Shown here piece after piece: positions 1 through 7,173 of a stretch of DNA of 64,000 nt. Position 1 is the stretch's first letter; each line of letters starts with the position of its first letter. The position numbers and the translations under genes were made by a program. Below the pieces are notes generated by a model. It was not told where the DNA came from. It saw nothing but the letters and a program-made list of their open reading frames with translations, and did not search any database. The DNA is from Gillisia mitskevichiae (GTDB lineage Bacteria > Bacteroidota > Bacteroidia > Flavobacteriales > Flavobacteriaceae), in the NCBI RefSeq assembly GCF_003634585.1, contig NZ_RBLG01000001.1, forward strand, positions 124,001 to 188,000. Reading direction: 5' to 3'.

Positions 1-1562
1 CCTGCCAACACGTAATCCCCGATCCAAACAGGGATTTTCTCGCCACTTAAAGGATGAATTGCATAAGCGCCCGTAAATACTCCGGAAATGGTCTTTACAT
101 CTGCCATTCGCTCACGCTCACTTCGCTTAGCCGATTTTTCTATGTATGCTGAAACTGCTTCTTTTTGTTCTGAAGAAGTTATTTCCTGAACCAATTCATG
201 CTCTGGTGCCAGCGTCATAAAGCTAACTCCAAAAATGGTGTCTGGACGCGTAGTGAAAACATCTATCCCCCTAACCCCCTGAGGGGAAACTTGGTAATTG
301 GATAATTCATTCTCTATTTGTTTTAAAACAGAATCAATATTTCCTATTACTTCTTCATTTTTAAAACGAATAACTTTAAATCCAAGATCATTTAAAATCC
401 TAGACCTTTCCATATCCTTCTCTTCTTGAGAAAGATGAATCCCACCATCTACTTCTACCACAAGTTTTTTTGATAAGCAAACGAAGTCGACTATGAAATC
501 TGCGATTAAATGTTGTTGTCTAAATTTTGACCCTAATTTCTTAGTTTTTAATTGCTGCCAAAGTATTTTTTCCGCATCTGTCGGATTATCTCTCATTTTC
601 TTCGCTTTTTCAAGCAACAAATGAGAGTTATTTCCACCAGTCATATAACCGGGTTTTGAGTTTCCTTTCCCTTCGGGGAAGGTTAGGATGGGGAACTTAA
701 CTAGCGCTCCTTTAGATCTTCCAATCCAATTGGTTTGCGAATCCTTAAGGGGCTGTGGCCAATCTAAAGCTTCAGAATCGTCTAATAAGCGTTGAGCATA
801 TGCAGAAATACGCATGCTCCATTGCGTCATCTTTTTTCGAACTACCGTAAATCCTCCACGTTCAGATACTCCATTTACAATTTCGTCATTTGCCAACACG
901 GTACCTAATTCCGGGCACCAGTTAACTTCGGTTTCAGCTAAATAGGTAAGTCTGTATTTTAAAAGAATTTGTTGTTTTTCTTCAGAAGAAAAGGCGTTCC
1001 ATTCATCTGCAGAAAAGAATTCTACCTCATCATCACAAACAGCATTAACATTAGTATTTCCTTCCGAAGAAAAAAGGAGTTCTAAGTCTGATATTGCTCG
1101 AGCTTTATCTTCAGTTTTATCATACCAAGAATCAAAAAGTTGAATAAAGATCCATTGTGTCCAACGGTAATAATCTGGTTCGCTGGTTCGTACTTCCCTG
1201 CTCCAATCGAATGAAAAACCAATTTGATCCAGTTGTTGGCGGTATCTTTTAATATTATCCTCGGTAGTGATAGCCGGGTGTTGCCCAGTTTGAATAGCAT
1301 ATTGCTCTGCAGGCAAACCAAAACTATCATATCCTTGTGGATGCAATACATTAAAACCTTTATGGCGTTTGAATCTTGCATAAATATCACTGGCGATATA
1401 TCCTAGAGGGTGCCCAACGTGTAATCCTGCTCCAGACGGGTAAGGAAACATATCCAACACATAGAATTTTGGCAGATCACTTTTATTTTTCGCTTTAAAA
1501 GTTTGGTTCTCTGCCCAATATTTTTGCCACTTGGCTTCAATCTCATTAAAATGGTAACTCAT
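1..1562 (-). CDS. leuS: Leucyl-tRNA synthetase, N-terminal part, with an in-frame DUF559 nuclease insertion (partial)
   Basis: Class I aminoacyl-tRNA synthetase that charges tRNA-Leu with leucine in the cytoplasm. The reading frame is open from an ATG at 1562 to the window edge, about 520 codons, so the C-terminal half (KMSKS loop, anticodon-binding domain) is outside. Visible motifs: the HIGH-type signature HVGH at residues 48-51, the NWIGRS stretch that opens the CP1 editing domain, and TTRPDT, the editing-site motif. Between [13 protein letters not shown] and [10 protein letters not shown] there are about 143 extra residues (about 290-433) that family members lack; they form a complete DUF559 domain (see the element at 265-694). 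The frame stays open through the insertion, and leuS is normally single-copy and essential, so I infer the enlarged protein is made and works. A TAAATTTG -7 box lies about 47 bases upstream of the start. Confidence 0.95.
   Translation of the reverse strand, partial: MSYHFNEIEAKWQKYWAENQTFKAKNKSDLPKFYVLDMFPYPSGAGLHVGHPLGYIASDIYARFKRHKGFNVLHPQGYDSFGLPAEQYAIQTGQHPAITTEDNIKRYRQQLDQIGFSFDWSREVRTSEPDYYRWTQWIFIQLFDSWYDKTEDKARAISDLELLFSSEGNTNVNAVCDDEVEFFSADEWNAFSSEEKQQILLKYRLTYLAETEVNWCPELGTVLANDEIVNGVSERGGFTVVRKKMTQWSMRISAYAQRLLDDSEALDWPQPLKDSQTNWIGRSKGALVKFPILTFPEGKGNSKPGYMTGGNNSHLLLEKAKKMRDNPTDAEKILWQQLKTKKLGSKFRQQHLIADFIVDFVCLSKKLVVEVDGGIHLSQEEKDMERSRILNDLGFKVIRFKNEEVIGNIDSVLKQIENELSNYQVSPQGVRGIDVFTTRPDTIFGVSFMTLAPEHELVQEITSSEQKEAVSAYIEKSAKRSERERMADVKTISGVFTGAYAIHPLSGEKIPVWIGDYVLA
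265..694 (-). mobile_element. DUF559 (PD-(D/E)XK-like) element inserted in frame in leuS
   Basis: About 430 bases interrupt leuS without breaking the frame. The ends are imperfect inverted repeats rich in C/G runs: plus-strand 658-694 reads as a GGGGAAGGTTAGGATGGGG-type end and 265-293 as a CCCCCTAACCCCCTGAGGGG-type end, each with its own small internal palindrome (CCCTTCGGGG and CCCCTGAGGGG). Between them lies a DUF559 domain read in the leuS frame: [31 protein letters not shown], then a D-x-x-R helix and RFKNEEV. These are the conserved blocks of this Vsr-like endonuclease family and none is missing. Both ends are translated as part of the synthetase. No target duplication was recognised. 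The element type is inferred from the structure. Confidence 0.8.
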
Positions 1563-1608
1563 CCTATATATTTTCTGATTACGCAGTAATATTTAACTGT
1601 AATGCGCG

Positions 1609-1616
1609 CAAATTTA
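1609..1616 (-). promoter_or_regulatory. Probable leuS promoter -7 box
   Basis: The minus strand reads TAAATTTG, matching the Bacteroidota -7 consensus TAnnTTTG, about 47 bases before the leuS ATG. No clear TTTG -33 element was found at the expected distance. Confidence 0.45.
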
Positions 1617-1645
1617 CAATTTTAAACTTCTTTATAAGTCCTATT

Positions 1646-2584
1646 TTATATAGATTCTGCCAGCATTCTTGCTTGCTTTTCCATTGGCAGCAAACATTCG
1701 TAGATAAATTGATTCACTGGAGTTGGAACGCCAAGTCGATTTCCTTCCTTCACGATATATCCATTAAAATTATCCAATTCTGATGGTTTTCCTTCCATAA
1801 TATCGCGTTGTGTAGAGGCAGTTGTCTTTGAGTCTAGCTTATTTATTACCTCAAAAGCAGCTTTTATGTGTTCATCATTTAAAGCAATTCCTTTGGCATT
1901 GGCTACCATTTTAATTTCTTCGGCAGTCTTCCTCATAAGATCCATCAAATATTCGCTTTCTCTCATTTTCCCAAGATTAACCCGAGTAAGTCCGCCTAAA
2001 GCACTTATCGTTGTTATAAACAAGAATTTCTTCCAAACCTCAAGTGATATATCGTCTGGGATTACATTGGTGATGTTGGCCTCTGTAAACACCTTTTCTA
2101 TTTTTTTAACTCTAGTAGATTTGGAATTATCCAATTCTCCAAAAGTGATCTTGGGCTCAAAACCTACATGAGTGATTTTTCCTGGAGCCGACATAAAACT
2201 CACAATATGACATAGCCCTCCTAGAATATTGGCTTCAGGTAAAACTTTCATCAAATTCTCAATATTACTAGCCCCATTTTGAAGTGGAAGCAGCATCATG
2301 TTTTCATTGATGATAGACTTCAACTCCGTGGCTGCATCAGGGATTTGCCATGATTTCACTCCTAAGATTATCAATTCGGGGGTTTCCACTTCCTTTAAAT
2401 TATCTGTGGCTAAGCTAGGCGTTATTGTAAAATTCCCATTAATACTTTCTACCTCTAAACCATTCTTTTTAATTGCTTCAAGATGTTTTCCTCGGGCTAT
2501 AATACTAACCGAGTTACCTGCTTGTGCTAATCTACCGCCAAAATATCCACCTATTCCACCTGCGCCATATATCAATATTCTCAT
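1646..2584 (-). CDS. panE: 2-dehydropantoate 2-reductase
   Basis: 312 residues, the usual family length. It would reduce 2-dehydropantoate to pantoate with NADPH, the second step of pantothenate (and so coenzyme A) synthesis. The N-terminus carries the Rossmann motif GAGGIGG (residues 7-13). LQNG near residues 101-104 and the WKK stretch at 184-186, which supplies the catalytic lysine, match the ApbA/PanE family. It lies downstream of leuS on the same strand (leuS itself is transcribed away from it) and is divergent from ftsX, with 114 bases between the two starts. Some ApbA/PanE homologues act on other ketoacids, so the substrate is the main uncertainty; no other pan gene is in the window. 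Confidence 0.85.
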   Translation of the reverse strand: MRILIYGAGGIGGYFGGRLAQAGNSVSIIARGKHLEAIKKNGLEVESINGNFTITPSLATDNLKEVETPELIILGVKSWQIPDAATELKSIINENMMLLPLQNGASNIENLMKVLPEANILGGLCHIVSFMSAPGKITHVGFEPKITFGELDNSKSTRVKKIEKVFTEANITNVIPDDISLEVWKKFLFITTISALGGLTRVNLGKMRESEYLMDLMRKTAEEIKMVANAKGIALNDEHIKAAFEVINKLDSKTTASTQRDIMEGKPSELDNFNGYIVKEGNRLGVPTPVNQFIYECLLPMEKQARMLAESI

Positions 2585-2698
2585 AGTTGTAATTTTCGTC
2601 TAATTTAATCTAATAAGAATAATTTGGAAAGTTTGAACGTTTTAAAGAAAGTGAATGATTAACTTTCTTATTTTTACACCAAAATCTATAATTACTAT

Positions 2699-3577
2699 AT
2701 GAGTACATCTTTTGAAAGGTATCAAAAACGCCGATTGATCTCGTCTTATTTTTCTGTAGTTATAAGTATTTCGCTAGTGCTGTTTTTATTGGGTCTTTTA
2801 GGCCTTTTGGTACTAAACACTAAGAAAGTGGCCGATCATTTTAAGGAACAGATAGCGCTTACCGTTTATCTTAAAGATACAGCGAAAGATGTAGAGATAG
2901 AACAATTAAAAAAGAGCTTGGCGTTAGCTGAATATACCAAGTCTAGCGTGTTTGTTTCTAAGGAAGAAGCAGCAGAAGAGCATAGCAAGGAGATTGGAGA
3001 GAATTTTATGGAATTTTTGGGTTATAACCCTTTACAAAATTCTATAGACATTCACATGAAAGCAGATTATGTCTCTTCAGATCAAATAGATAAAATTGCT
3101 GAAGATTTAACTGCTAAAAATTATGTAGATGAAGTGGTTTATGATAAACCTTTGATCTCTCTTCTAAATGACAATGTTAAAAAAATAAGCTTCTGGATAT
3201 TAGTTATTAGTGGCATCTTCACTTTTATAGCAGTTCTTCTAATTAACAGCTCCATTAGACTCGCTGTATATTCCAAGAGATTTATAATAAAAACTATGCA
3301 AATGGTGGGAGCTACAAAAAGCTTTATCCGTAGACCATTTATTTGGCAAAGTGTGAAATTAGGTATTATTGGAGCAGTATTGGCTTTAATTGGAATGGCT
3401 GGAGTACTTTATTATTTGAATAATAGCTTTCCTGAACTAGAGCTGCTGAGCGATAAAAAATTATTAACCGCCTTGTTTTTAGGGATATTTTTAATGGGAG
3501 CACTCATTACTTGGTTAAGCACCTTTTTCGCAACCTCAAGATTCCTGAATCTCAAAACAGATGAATTGTATTATTAA
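2699..3577 (+). CDS. ftsX: Cell division protein FtsX (ABC transporter permease-like)
   Basis: 292 residues. FtsX is the membrane partner of the ATPase FtsE and controls cell-wall hydrolases at the division septum. The order is as in the family: cytoplasmic N-terminus, one membrane helix at about residues 18-42, a periplasmic domain of about 110 residues (ALTVYLKD start), then three membrane helices in the FtsX/MacB permease region. It opens a plus-strand cluster with DUF3098, uppP and truB that is a familiar flavobacterial order. ftsE is not in the window, as is common where the two genes are unlinked. A small inverted-repeat element follows 11 bases after the stop codon and separates it from DUF3098. 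Confidence 0.92.
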   Translation: MSTSFERYQKRRLISSYFSVVISISLVLFLLGLLGLLVLNTKKVADHFKEQIALTVYLKDTAKDVEIEQLKKSLALAEYTKSSVFVSKEEAAEEHSKEIGENFMEFLGYNPLQNSIDIHMKADYVSSDQIDKIAEDLTAKNYVDEVVYDKPLISLLNDNVKKISFWILVISGIFTFIAVLLINSSIRLAVYSKRFIIKTMQMVGATKSFIRRPFIWQSVKLGIIGAVLALIGMAGVLYYLNNSFPELELLSDKKLLTALFLGIFLMGALITWLSTFFATSRFLNLKTDELYY

Positions 3578-3588
3578 AATATATAATT

Positions 3589-3608
3589 GCCACGAATTCA
3601 CGAATATT
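3589..3608 (+). repeat. Left terminal inverted repeat of the GxxExxY element
   Basis: Reads GCCACGAATTCACGAATATT, the exact reverse complement of 4028-4047. Confidence 0.9.
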
Positions 3609-3650
3609 TTTTTTTGCTGATTACGAATACAATCAACTAAAAATTTCAAA

Positions 3651-4025
3651 ATGGGAAACATTTTGTACAAAGAAGAAAGCTACCAGTTAGTAGGTGTTTT
3701 ATTTGATGTTCATAATGAACTAGGAGGAGGGTTTTTAGAAGCCGTTTATTCAGATGCTATTCAGTATGAATTGAAATTGAAGAGTATTCCTTTTGAAAGA
3801 GAAAAACAATATAAGATACGTTATAAAGATATTATTCTCCCACATCACTAATTTGCAGATTTTGTTGTTTATGATAAAATAATTCTAGAAATAAAATCCA
3901 CAACCAATTAAAACGATAGGCATACTGCCCAATGTTTAAACTATTTGAAGATCTCTGGAAATAAGTTGGCGATTTTAGCTAATTTTGAGGCAGATAAACT
4001 AATGCATCAACGAATTTTATTATAG
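3651..4025 (+). pseudogene. GxxExxY-family protein (PD-(D/E)XK-like), broken by two in-frame stops
   Basis: The first open part (66 codons, 3651-3851) starts MGNILYKEESYQLVGVLF and has HNELGGGFLEAVY, the G-x-x-E-x-x-Y signature of this family. After a TAA at 3849-3851 the same frame continues with family-like sequence FADFVVYDKIILEIKS, meets a second TAA at 3909-3911, then continues with HTAQCLNYLKISGNKLAIL to a final TAG at 4023-4025. So the length (about 124 codons) and frame are intact and only two nonsense changes break it. Intact members are about 120-130 residues and are predicted nucleases of the PDDEXK_3 type; the D...E-x-K core is still readable after the first stop. The first fragment might be made but would lack that core. 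Confidence 0.85.
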
Positions 4026-4027
4026 AG

Positions 4028-4047
4028 AATATTCGTGAATTCGTGGC
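4028..4047 (+). repeat. Right terminal inverted repeat of the GxxExxY element
   Basis: Reads AATATTCGTGAATTCGTGGC, the exact reverse complement of 3589-3608. It begins two bases after the stop codon of the broken gene. Confidence 0.9.
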
Positions 4048-4076
4048 TAAGTTGAGTTAATTTTAAAAAGATATTG

Positions 4077-4334
4077 ATGAACAAAAACAAAAAACCATAT
4101 CATAAACAAGATCTGAACTTTGTTTTCGGAAAAAAGAATTACACCTTTATGTTTATAGGATTAGCAGTAATTGCCCTTGGTTTTATCTTAATGTCTGGAG
4201 GAGGTAGCACAGATCCGAATGTATTTAATCCAGATATTTATAATTTCCGAAGAATTAGATTAGCACCTGCTTTGGTACTGATTGGTTTTGGAATAGAAGT
4301 TTACGCCATCTTATTGAATCCCAACAAAAAATAA
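4077..4334 (+). CDS. DUF3098 family small membrane protein
   Basis: 85 residues. It has a cytoplasmic basic N-terminus (MNKNKKPYHKQDLNFVFGKKNY), a first membrane helix at about 24-41, a short loop with GGGSTDPNVFN, and a second helix at about 58-77. This is the layout of the DUF3098 family, found next to ftsX in Bacteroidota; its function is not known and a role near the division or wall machinery is only inferred from position. I chose the ATG at 4077; a TTG directly before it is also in frame. The stop is six bases ahead of the uppP start, so the two are likely co-transcribed. Confidence 0.85.
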   Translation: MNKNKKPYHKQDLNFVFGKKNYTFMFIGLAVIALGFILMSGGGSTDPNVFNPDIYNFRRIRLAPALVLIGFGIEVYAILLNPNKK

Positions 4335-4340
4335 TTTACT

Positions 4341-5135
4341 TTGAACGAATTTGACGCAGTAATCCTTGGGATCATTCAAGGACTTACCGAATTTTTACCT
4401 GTTTCTTCCAGCGGGCATTTAGAACTTGGAAAAGCCATTCTTGGCGATGACAGCATTCCTAGCGAATCTTTACTCTTCACCGTAGTATTGCATTTTGCAA
4501 CAGCACTTAGTACCATTGTAGTTTTCAGGAAAGATATTTTAGAGATCTTTAAAGGTCTATTTCAATTTAAATGGAACGAGGAGACTCAGTTTTCATTAAA
4601 GATCATTCTCTCTATGATCCCAGCTGCATTAGTGGGAATTTTATTTGAAGATGAACTAGAAGTTTTATTTGGAGGGAGTTTACTGTTGGTTGGTTTTATG
4701 CTGATTATAACTGCCCTCTTATTGTGGTTAGCAGATAAAGCCAAAAACACTGAAAAACCTGTAAGCTATCGCAATGCTTTTGTAATAGGAATATCTCAAG
4801 CAATTGCAATTCTACCAGGGATTTCGAGATCTGGGGCAACGATCTCTACTTCGGTCTTACTGGGAAATGATAAAGCAAAAGCTGCAAGGTTTTCTTTTTT
4901 AATGGTTGTGCCATTGATATTAGGGAAGATCGCTAAGGACATCCTTAGTGGTGATCTTTCTGAAAGCACTACAGATTCCTCAATTTTAATAATTGGTTTT
5001 GTAGCCGCATTCTTAGCAGGACTTGTTGCATGTACTTGGATGATAAAATTAGTTAAGAACAGCAAATTATCTTATTTCGCAATTTATTGCTTGATCGTTG
5101 GTATAATTGCAATAGGATTTGGATATGCAAACTAA
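4341..5135 (+). CDS. uppP: Undecaprenyl-diphosphatase
   Basis: 264 residues, typical of the BacA/UppP family. An integral membrane enzyme that removes one phosphate from undecaprenyl pyrophosphate so that the lipid carrier can be reused for peptidoglycan and other envelope polymers; it also gives bacitracin tolerance. The two family motifs are present: EFLPVSSSGHLE (residues 17-28) and PGISRSGATIS (about residues 158-168), along with about eight membrane helices. The start is a TTG six bases after the DUF3098 stop; there is no upstream ATG in frame, and the family usually begins only a few residues before this motif, so TTG is the likely start. The 3' end overlaps truB by 11 bases. Confidence 0.93.
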   Translation: MNEFDAVILGIIQGLTEFLPVSSSGHLELGKAILGDDSIPSESLLFTVVLHFATALSTIVVFRKDILEIFKGLFQFKWNEETQFSLKIILSMIPAALVGILFEDELEVLFGGSLLLVGFMLIITALLLWLADKAKNTEKPVSYRNAFVIGISQAIAILPGISRSGATISTSVLLGNDKAKAARFSFLMVVPLILGKIAKDILSGDLSESTTDSSILIIGFVAAFLAGLVACTWMIKLVKNSKLSYFAIYCLIVGIIAIGFGYAN

Positions 5136-5826
5136 AATCATCACTCCGGAAGAATTCAAAGAAGGGCAAATACTATTGTTTGATAAACCTTTGGGATGGA
5201 CTTCCTTTCAATTGGTAAACAAGGTGCGTTGGCTTATTCGCCAAAGCTGTAAAATAAAAAAAATAAAAGTTGGTCATGCAGGAACATTAGATCCTTTGGC
5301 TACTGGCTTATTAATCATTTGTACCGGAAAATTCACAAAACGAATAGAAGAATTACAAGGTCAGGAAAAGGAATATACCGGCACCTTTACTCTAGGAGGC
5401 ACAACACCTTCCTATGATCTAGAAACAGAAATTGACGAAACTTTTCCCACCACTCATATTTCTGAAGAAAATATTAAAGAGGCTACTAAAAATTTCCTTG
5501 GGGAGATCTCACAAATCCCTCCAGTATTTTCAGCATTGAAGAAGGATGGAAAACGACTTTACGAATATGCTAGAAATGGGGAAGATGTAGAAATTCCATC
5601 CAGAAAAGTGACTGTTTCAGCTTTTGAGATAACGAATATTGAGATGCCAAAAGTTAATTTTAGAGTGACTTGCAGCAAAGGAACTTATATTAGAAGCCTT
5701 GCCCATGATTTTGGGAAAGCGCTAGAATCTGGAGCTCATCTTTCTGCGTTAAGAAGAACTAAAATTGGCACTTTTAATGTAGTAGATTCCTTGGATCTTG
5801 ATTCTTTTGAAAAATTGCTACCTTGA
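5125..5826 (+). CDS. truB: tRNA pseudouridine(55) synthase
   Basis: 233 residues from the ATG at 5125, which overlaps the end of uppP. TruB converts U55 in the T-loop of tRNAs to pseudouridine. The core motif GHAGTLDPLATG (about residues 50-61) contains the catalytic aspartate, D56. KPLGWTSF near the N-terminus and GTYIRSLAHDFG further on are also family blocks. The protein is short and lacks the C-terminal PUA domain of the E. coli enzyme, which is common in Bacteroidota. Overlap with uppP suggests translational coupling. Confidence 0.93.
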   Translation: MQTKIITPEEFKEGQILLFDKPLGWTSFQLVNKVRWLIRQSCKIKKIKVGHAGTLDPLATGLLIICTGKFTKRIEELQGQEKEYTGTFTLGGTTPSYDLETEIDETFPTTHISEENIKEATKNFLGEISQIPPVFSALKKDGKRLYEYARNGEDVEIPSRKVTVSAFEITNIEMPKVNFRVTCSKGTYIRSLAHDFGKALESGAHLSALRRTKIGTFNVVDSLDLDSFEKLLP

Positions 5827-5863
5827 TCGCAGAATAATTAAAGTTTTTCGAAGTTTAAATTCT

Positions 5864-6580
5864 ATGGATTTTTTTGACAGACATAAAGCCCTGATCATCA
5901 CGCTGTTGTTTTTTGCCGTATTATTATTGAGTTTATATAATTTAAGTCTCTCCAATAATATTCAAAAAGAACGAGAGCTATTAGTAGATCTCGATAGTTT
6001 TAAAGTTGAAGAAGCCAAAGAGGAAGAAAAAGAGCCAGAAGAATTAGTGCCTACAAGAATTAAAGAGAATATTGCAACTCATCAAGCCTTCAATCAAAAT
6101 CAAGAATCTAGAGATGCCAATTTTAATGAGCAACTAAACGAGATCTTTCAGAAGAACAGTGCTGCTCAATTAGAATCTTCAGATGAAAATGCTTCTAATA
6201 CTGTTGGGAGTTACAATCTCGCTTCAGCAAAAAAGAAAGAACCGAAAAAACAATCTGACGGGAATACATCTTCAGAAAAAATTTCAACTCAGAAAGGTGG
6301 AATAGATAATAGTTCTATTTCATATTCCTTAAGAGGACGTACCGCCATAGAAATTCCAAATCCTATATATACATGTGATAGATCTGGAAAAGTGGTTATT
6401 AATATTACTGTTAACGAGGACGGAAGGGTTGTTTCTACAAGTGTTAATAAAGGTAGTTCTTCAACTAACAACGAATGTTTGACAGACCAGGCAGAGCAAT
6501 ACGCTAATCAGGCCTATTTTAGCTCGATGCCGGGACGTTCTTCCCAACCTGGTACAATTACTTATAATTTTAAGCCATAA
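5864..6580 (+). CDS. TonB-like energy transducer protein
   Basis: 238 residues from the ATG at 5864. A cytoplasmic stub (MDFFDRHKAL) is followed by one membrane helix at about 9-28, a charged, glutamate/lysine-rich linker with EEEKEPEELVP, then a low-complexity region, and a C-terminal domain with the TonB-type pattern VVINITVNEDGRVV. Such proteins link the inner-membrane ExbBD motor to outer-membrane receptors. The linker lacks the long proline repeats of classical TonB. It sits between truB and tag with six bases before tag. The partner receptor cannot be told from the sequence. Confidence 0.75.
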   Translation: MDFFDRHKALIITLLFFAVLLLSLYNLSLSNNIQKERELLVDLDSFKVEEAKEEEKEPEELVPTRIKENIATHQAFNQNQESRDANFNEQLNEIFQKNSAAQLESSDENASNTVGSYNLASAKKKEPKKQSDGNTSSEKISTQKGGIDNSSISYSLRGRTAIEIPNPIYTCDRSGKVVINITVNEDGRVVSTSVNKGSSSTNNECLTDQAEQYANQAYFSSMPGRSSQPGTITYNFKP

Positions 6581-6585
6581 GCCGT

Positions 6586-7152
6586 ATGAGTGAGAAAAAA
6601 CGTTGTGGCTGGTGCGAAGGAGATGCGCTTTATGAGTCTTATCATGATAATGAATGGGGCGTTCCCGTTTATGATGATGCTACTATCTTTGAGTTTTTAG
6701 TCTTAGAAACGTTTCAGGCAGGATTAAGTTGGATCACGATTCTTCGGAAAAGAGAGAATTTTAGAAAAGCTTTTGATGCCTTCGATTATAAAAAGATCGC
6801 AGAATATCCTGAAGAGAAAATTCAAGAACTTTTACAAGATGCCGGAATAATTCGAAATAAATTAAAAGTTAGGGCTACAGTGAATAATGCGCAGTTATTC
6901 ATGAAAGTGCAAGAAGAGTTTGGAAGTTTTAGCAAATACATTTGGGGATTTGTAGATGGGAAGCCAATAACAAATGCTGTTGTCGACTATAAAAAAGCTC
7001 CTCCAACTACAGAAATTAGCGATGCTCTAAGTAAAGATCTTAAAAAACGCGGGTTCAAATTTGTGGGTTCTACGGTAATTTATGCGCATATGCAAGCCAC
7101 AGGTATGATCAACGATCATGAAGTAGATTGTTTTAGGTATAAGGAAGTTTAA
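6586..7152 (+). CDS. tag: DNA-3-methyladenine glycosylase I
   Basis: 188 residues, standard length. It removes 3-methyladenine from alkylated DNA, starting base excision repair. Motifs: CGWCEGD at residues 7-13, the NEWGVPVYDD block, FEFLVLETFQAGLSWITIL (helical core with the base-recognition glutamate), and a C-terminal HEVDCFRY that completes the zinc-binding cysteine/histidine set with the N-terminal cysteine. Only five bases separate it from the TonB-like gene. Confidence 0.93.
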   Translation: MSEKKRCGWCEGDALYESYHDNEWGVPVYDDATIFEFLVLETFQAGLSWITILRKRENFRKAFDAFDYKKIAEYPEEKIQELLQDAGIIRNKLKVRATVNNAQLFMKVQEEFGSFSKYIWGFVDGKPITNAVVDYKKAPPTTEISDALSKDLKKRGFKFVGSTVIYAHMQATGMINDHEVDCFRYKEV

Positions 7153-7173
7153 ACAGTGAATATAACACTCATA

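Larger units (their letters stand above)
3589..4047 (+). mobile_element. Inverted-repeat element carrying a GxxExxY-family gene
   Basis: A 459-base unit bounded by perfect 20-base inverted repeats (3589-3608 and 4028-4047) that contains only one broken coding region. It lies between ftsX and DUF3098, which are usually adjacent, so it looks inserted. No transposase is present, so if it moves it must use help from elsewhere or a mechanism not evident here. No clear target-site duplication is seen (flanks aatt and taag). Confidence 0.75.

Noticed and set aside
1082-1390. Open frame of about 102 codons on the minus strand inside leuS
   Set aside because: It is in a different frame from the leuS coding sequence, which is clear through this region; the protein has no family features.
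5798-5863. Longer N-terminus for the TonB-like protein
   Set aside because: It would begin inside truB and places unrelated charged residues before a normal cytoplasmic stub and membrane helix; ATG 5864 is preferred.
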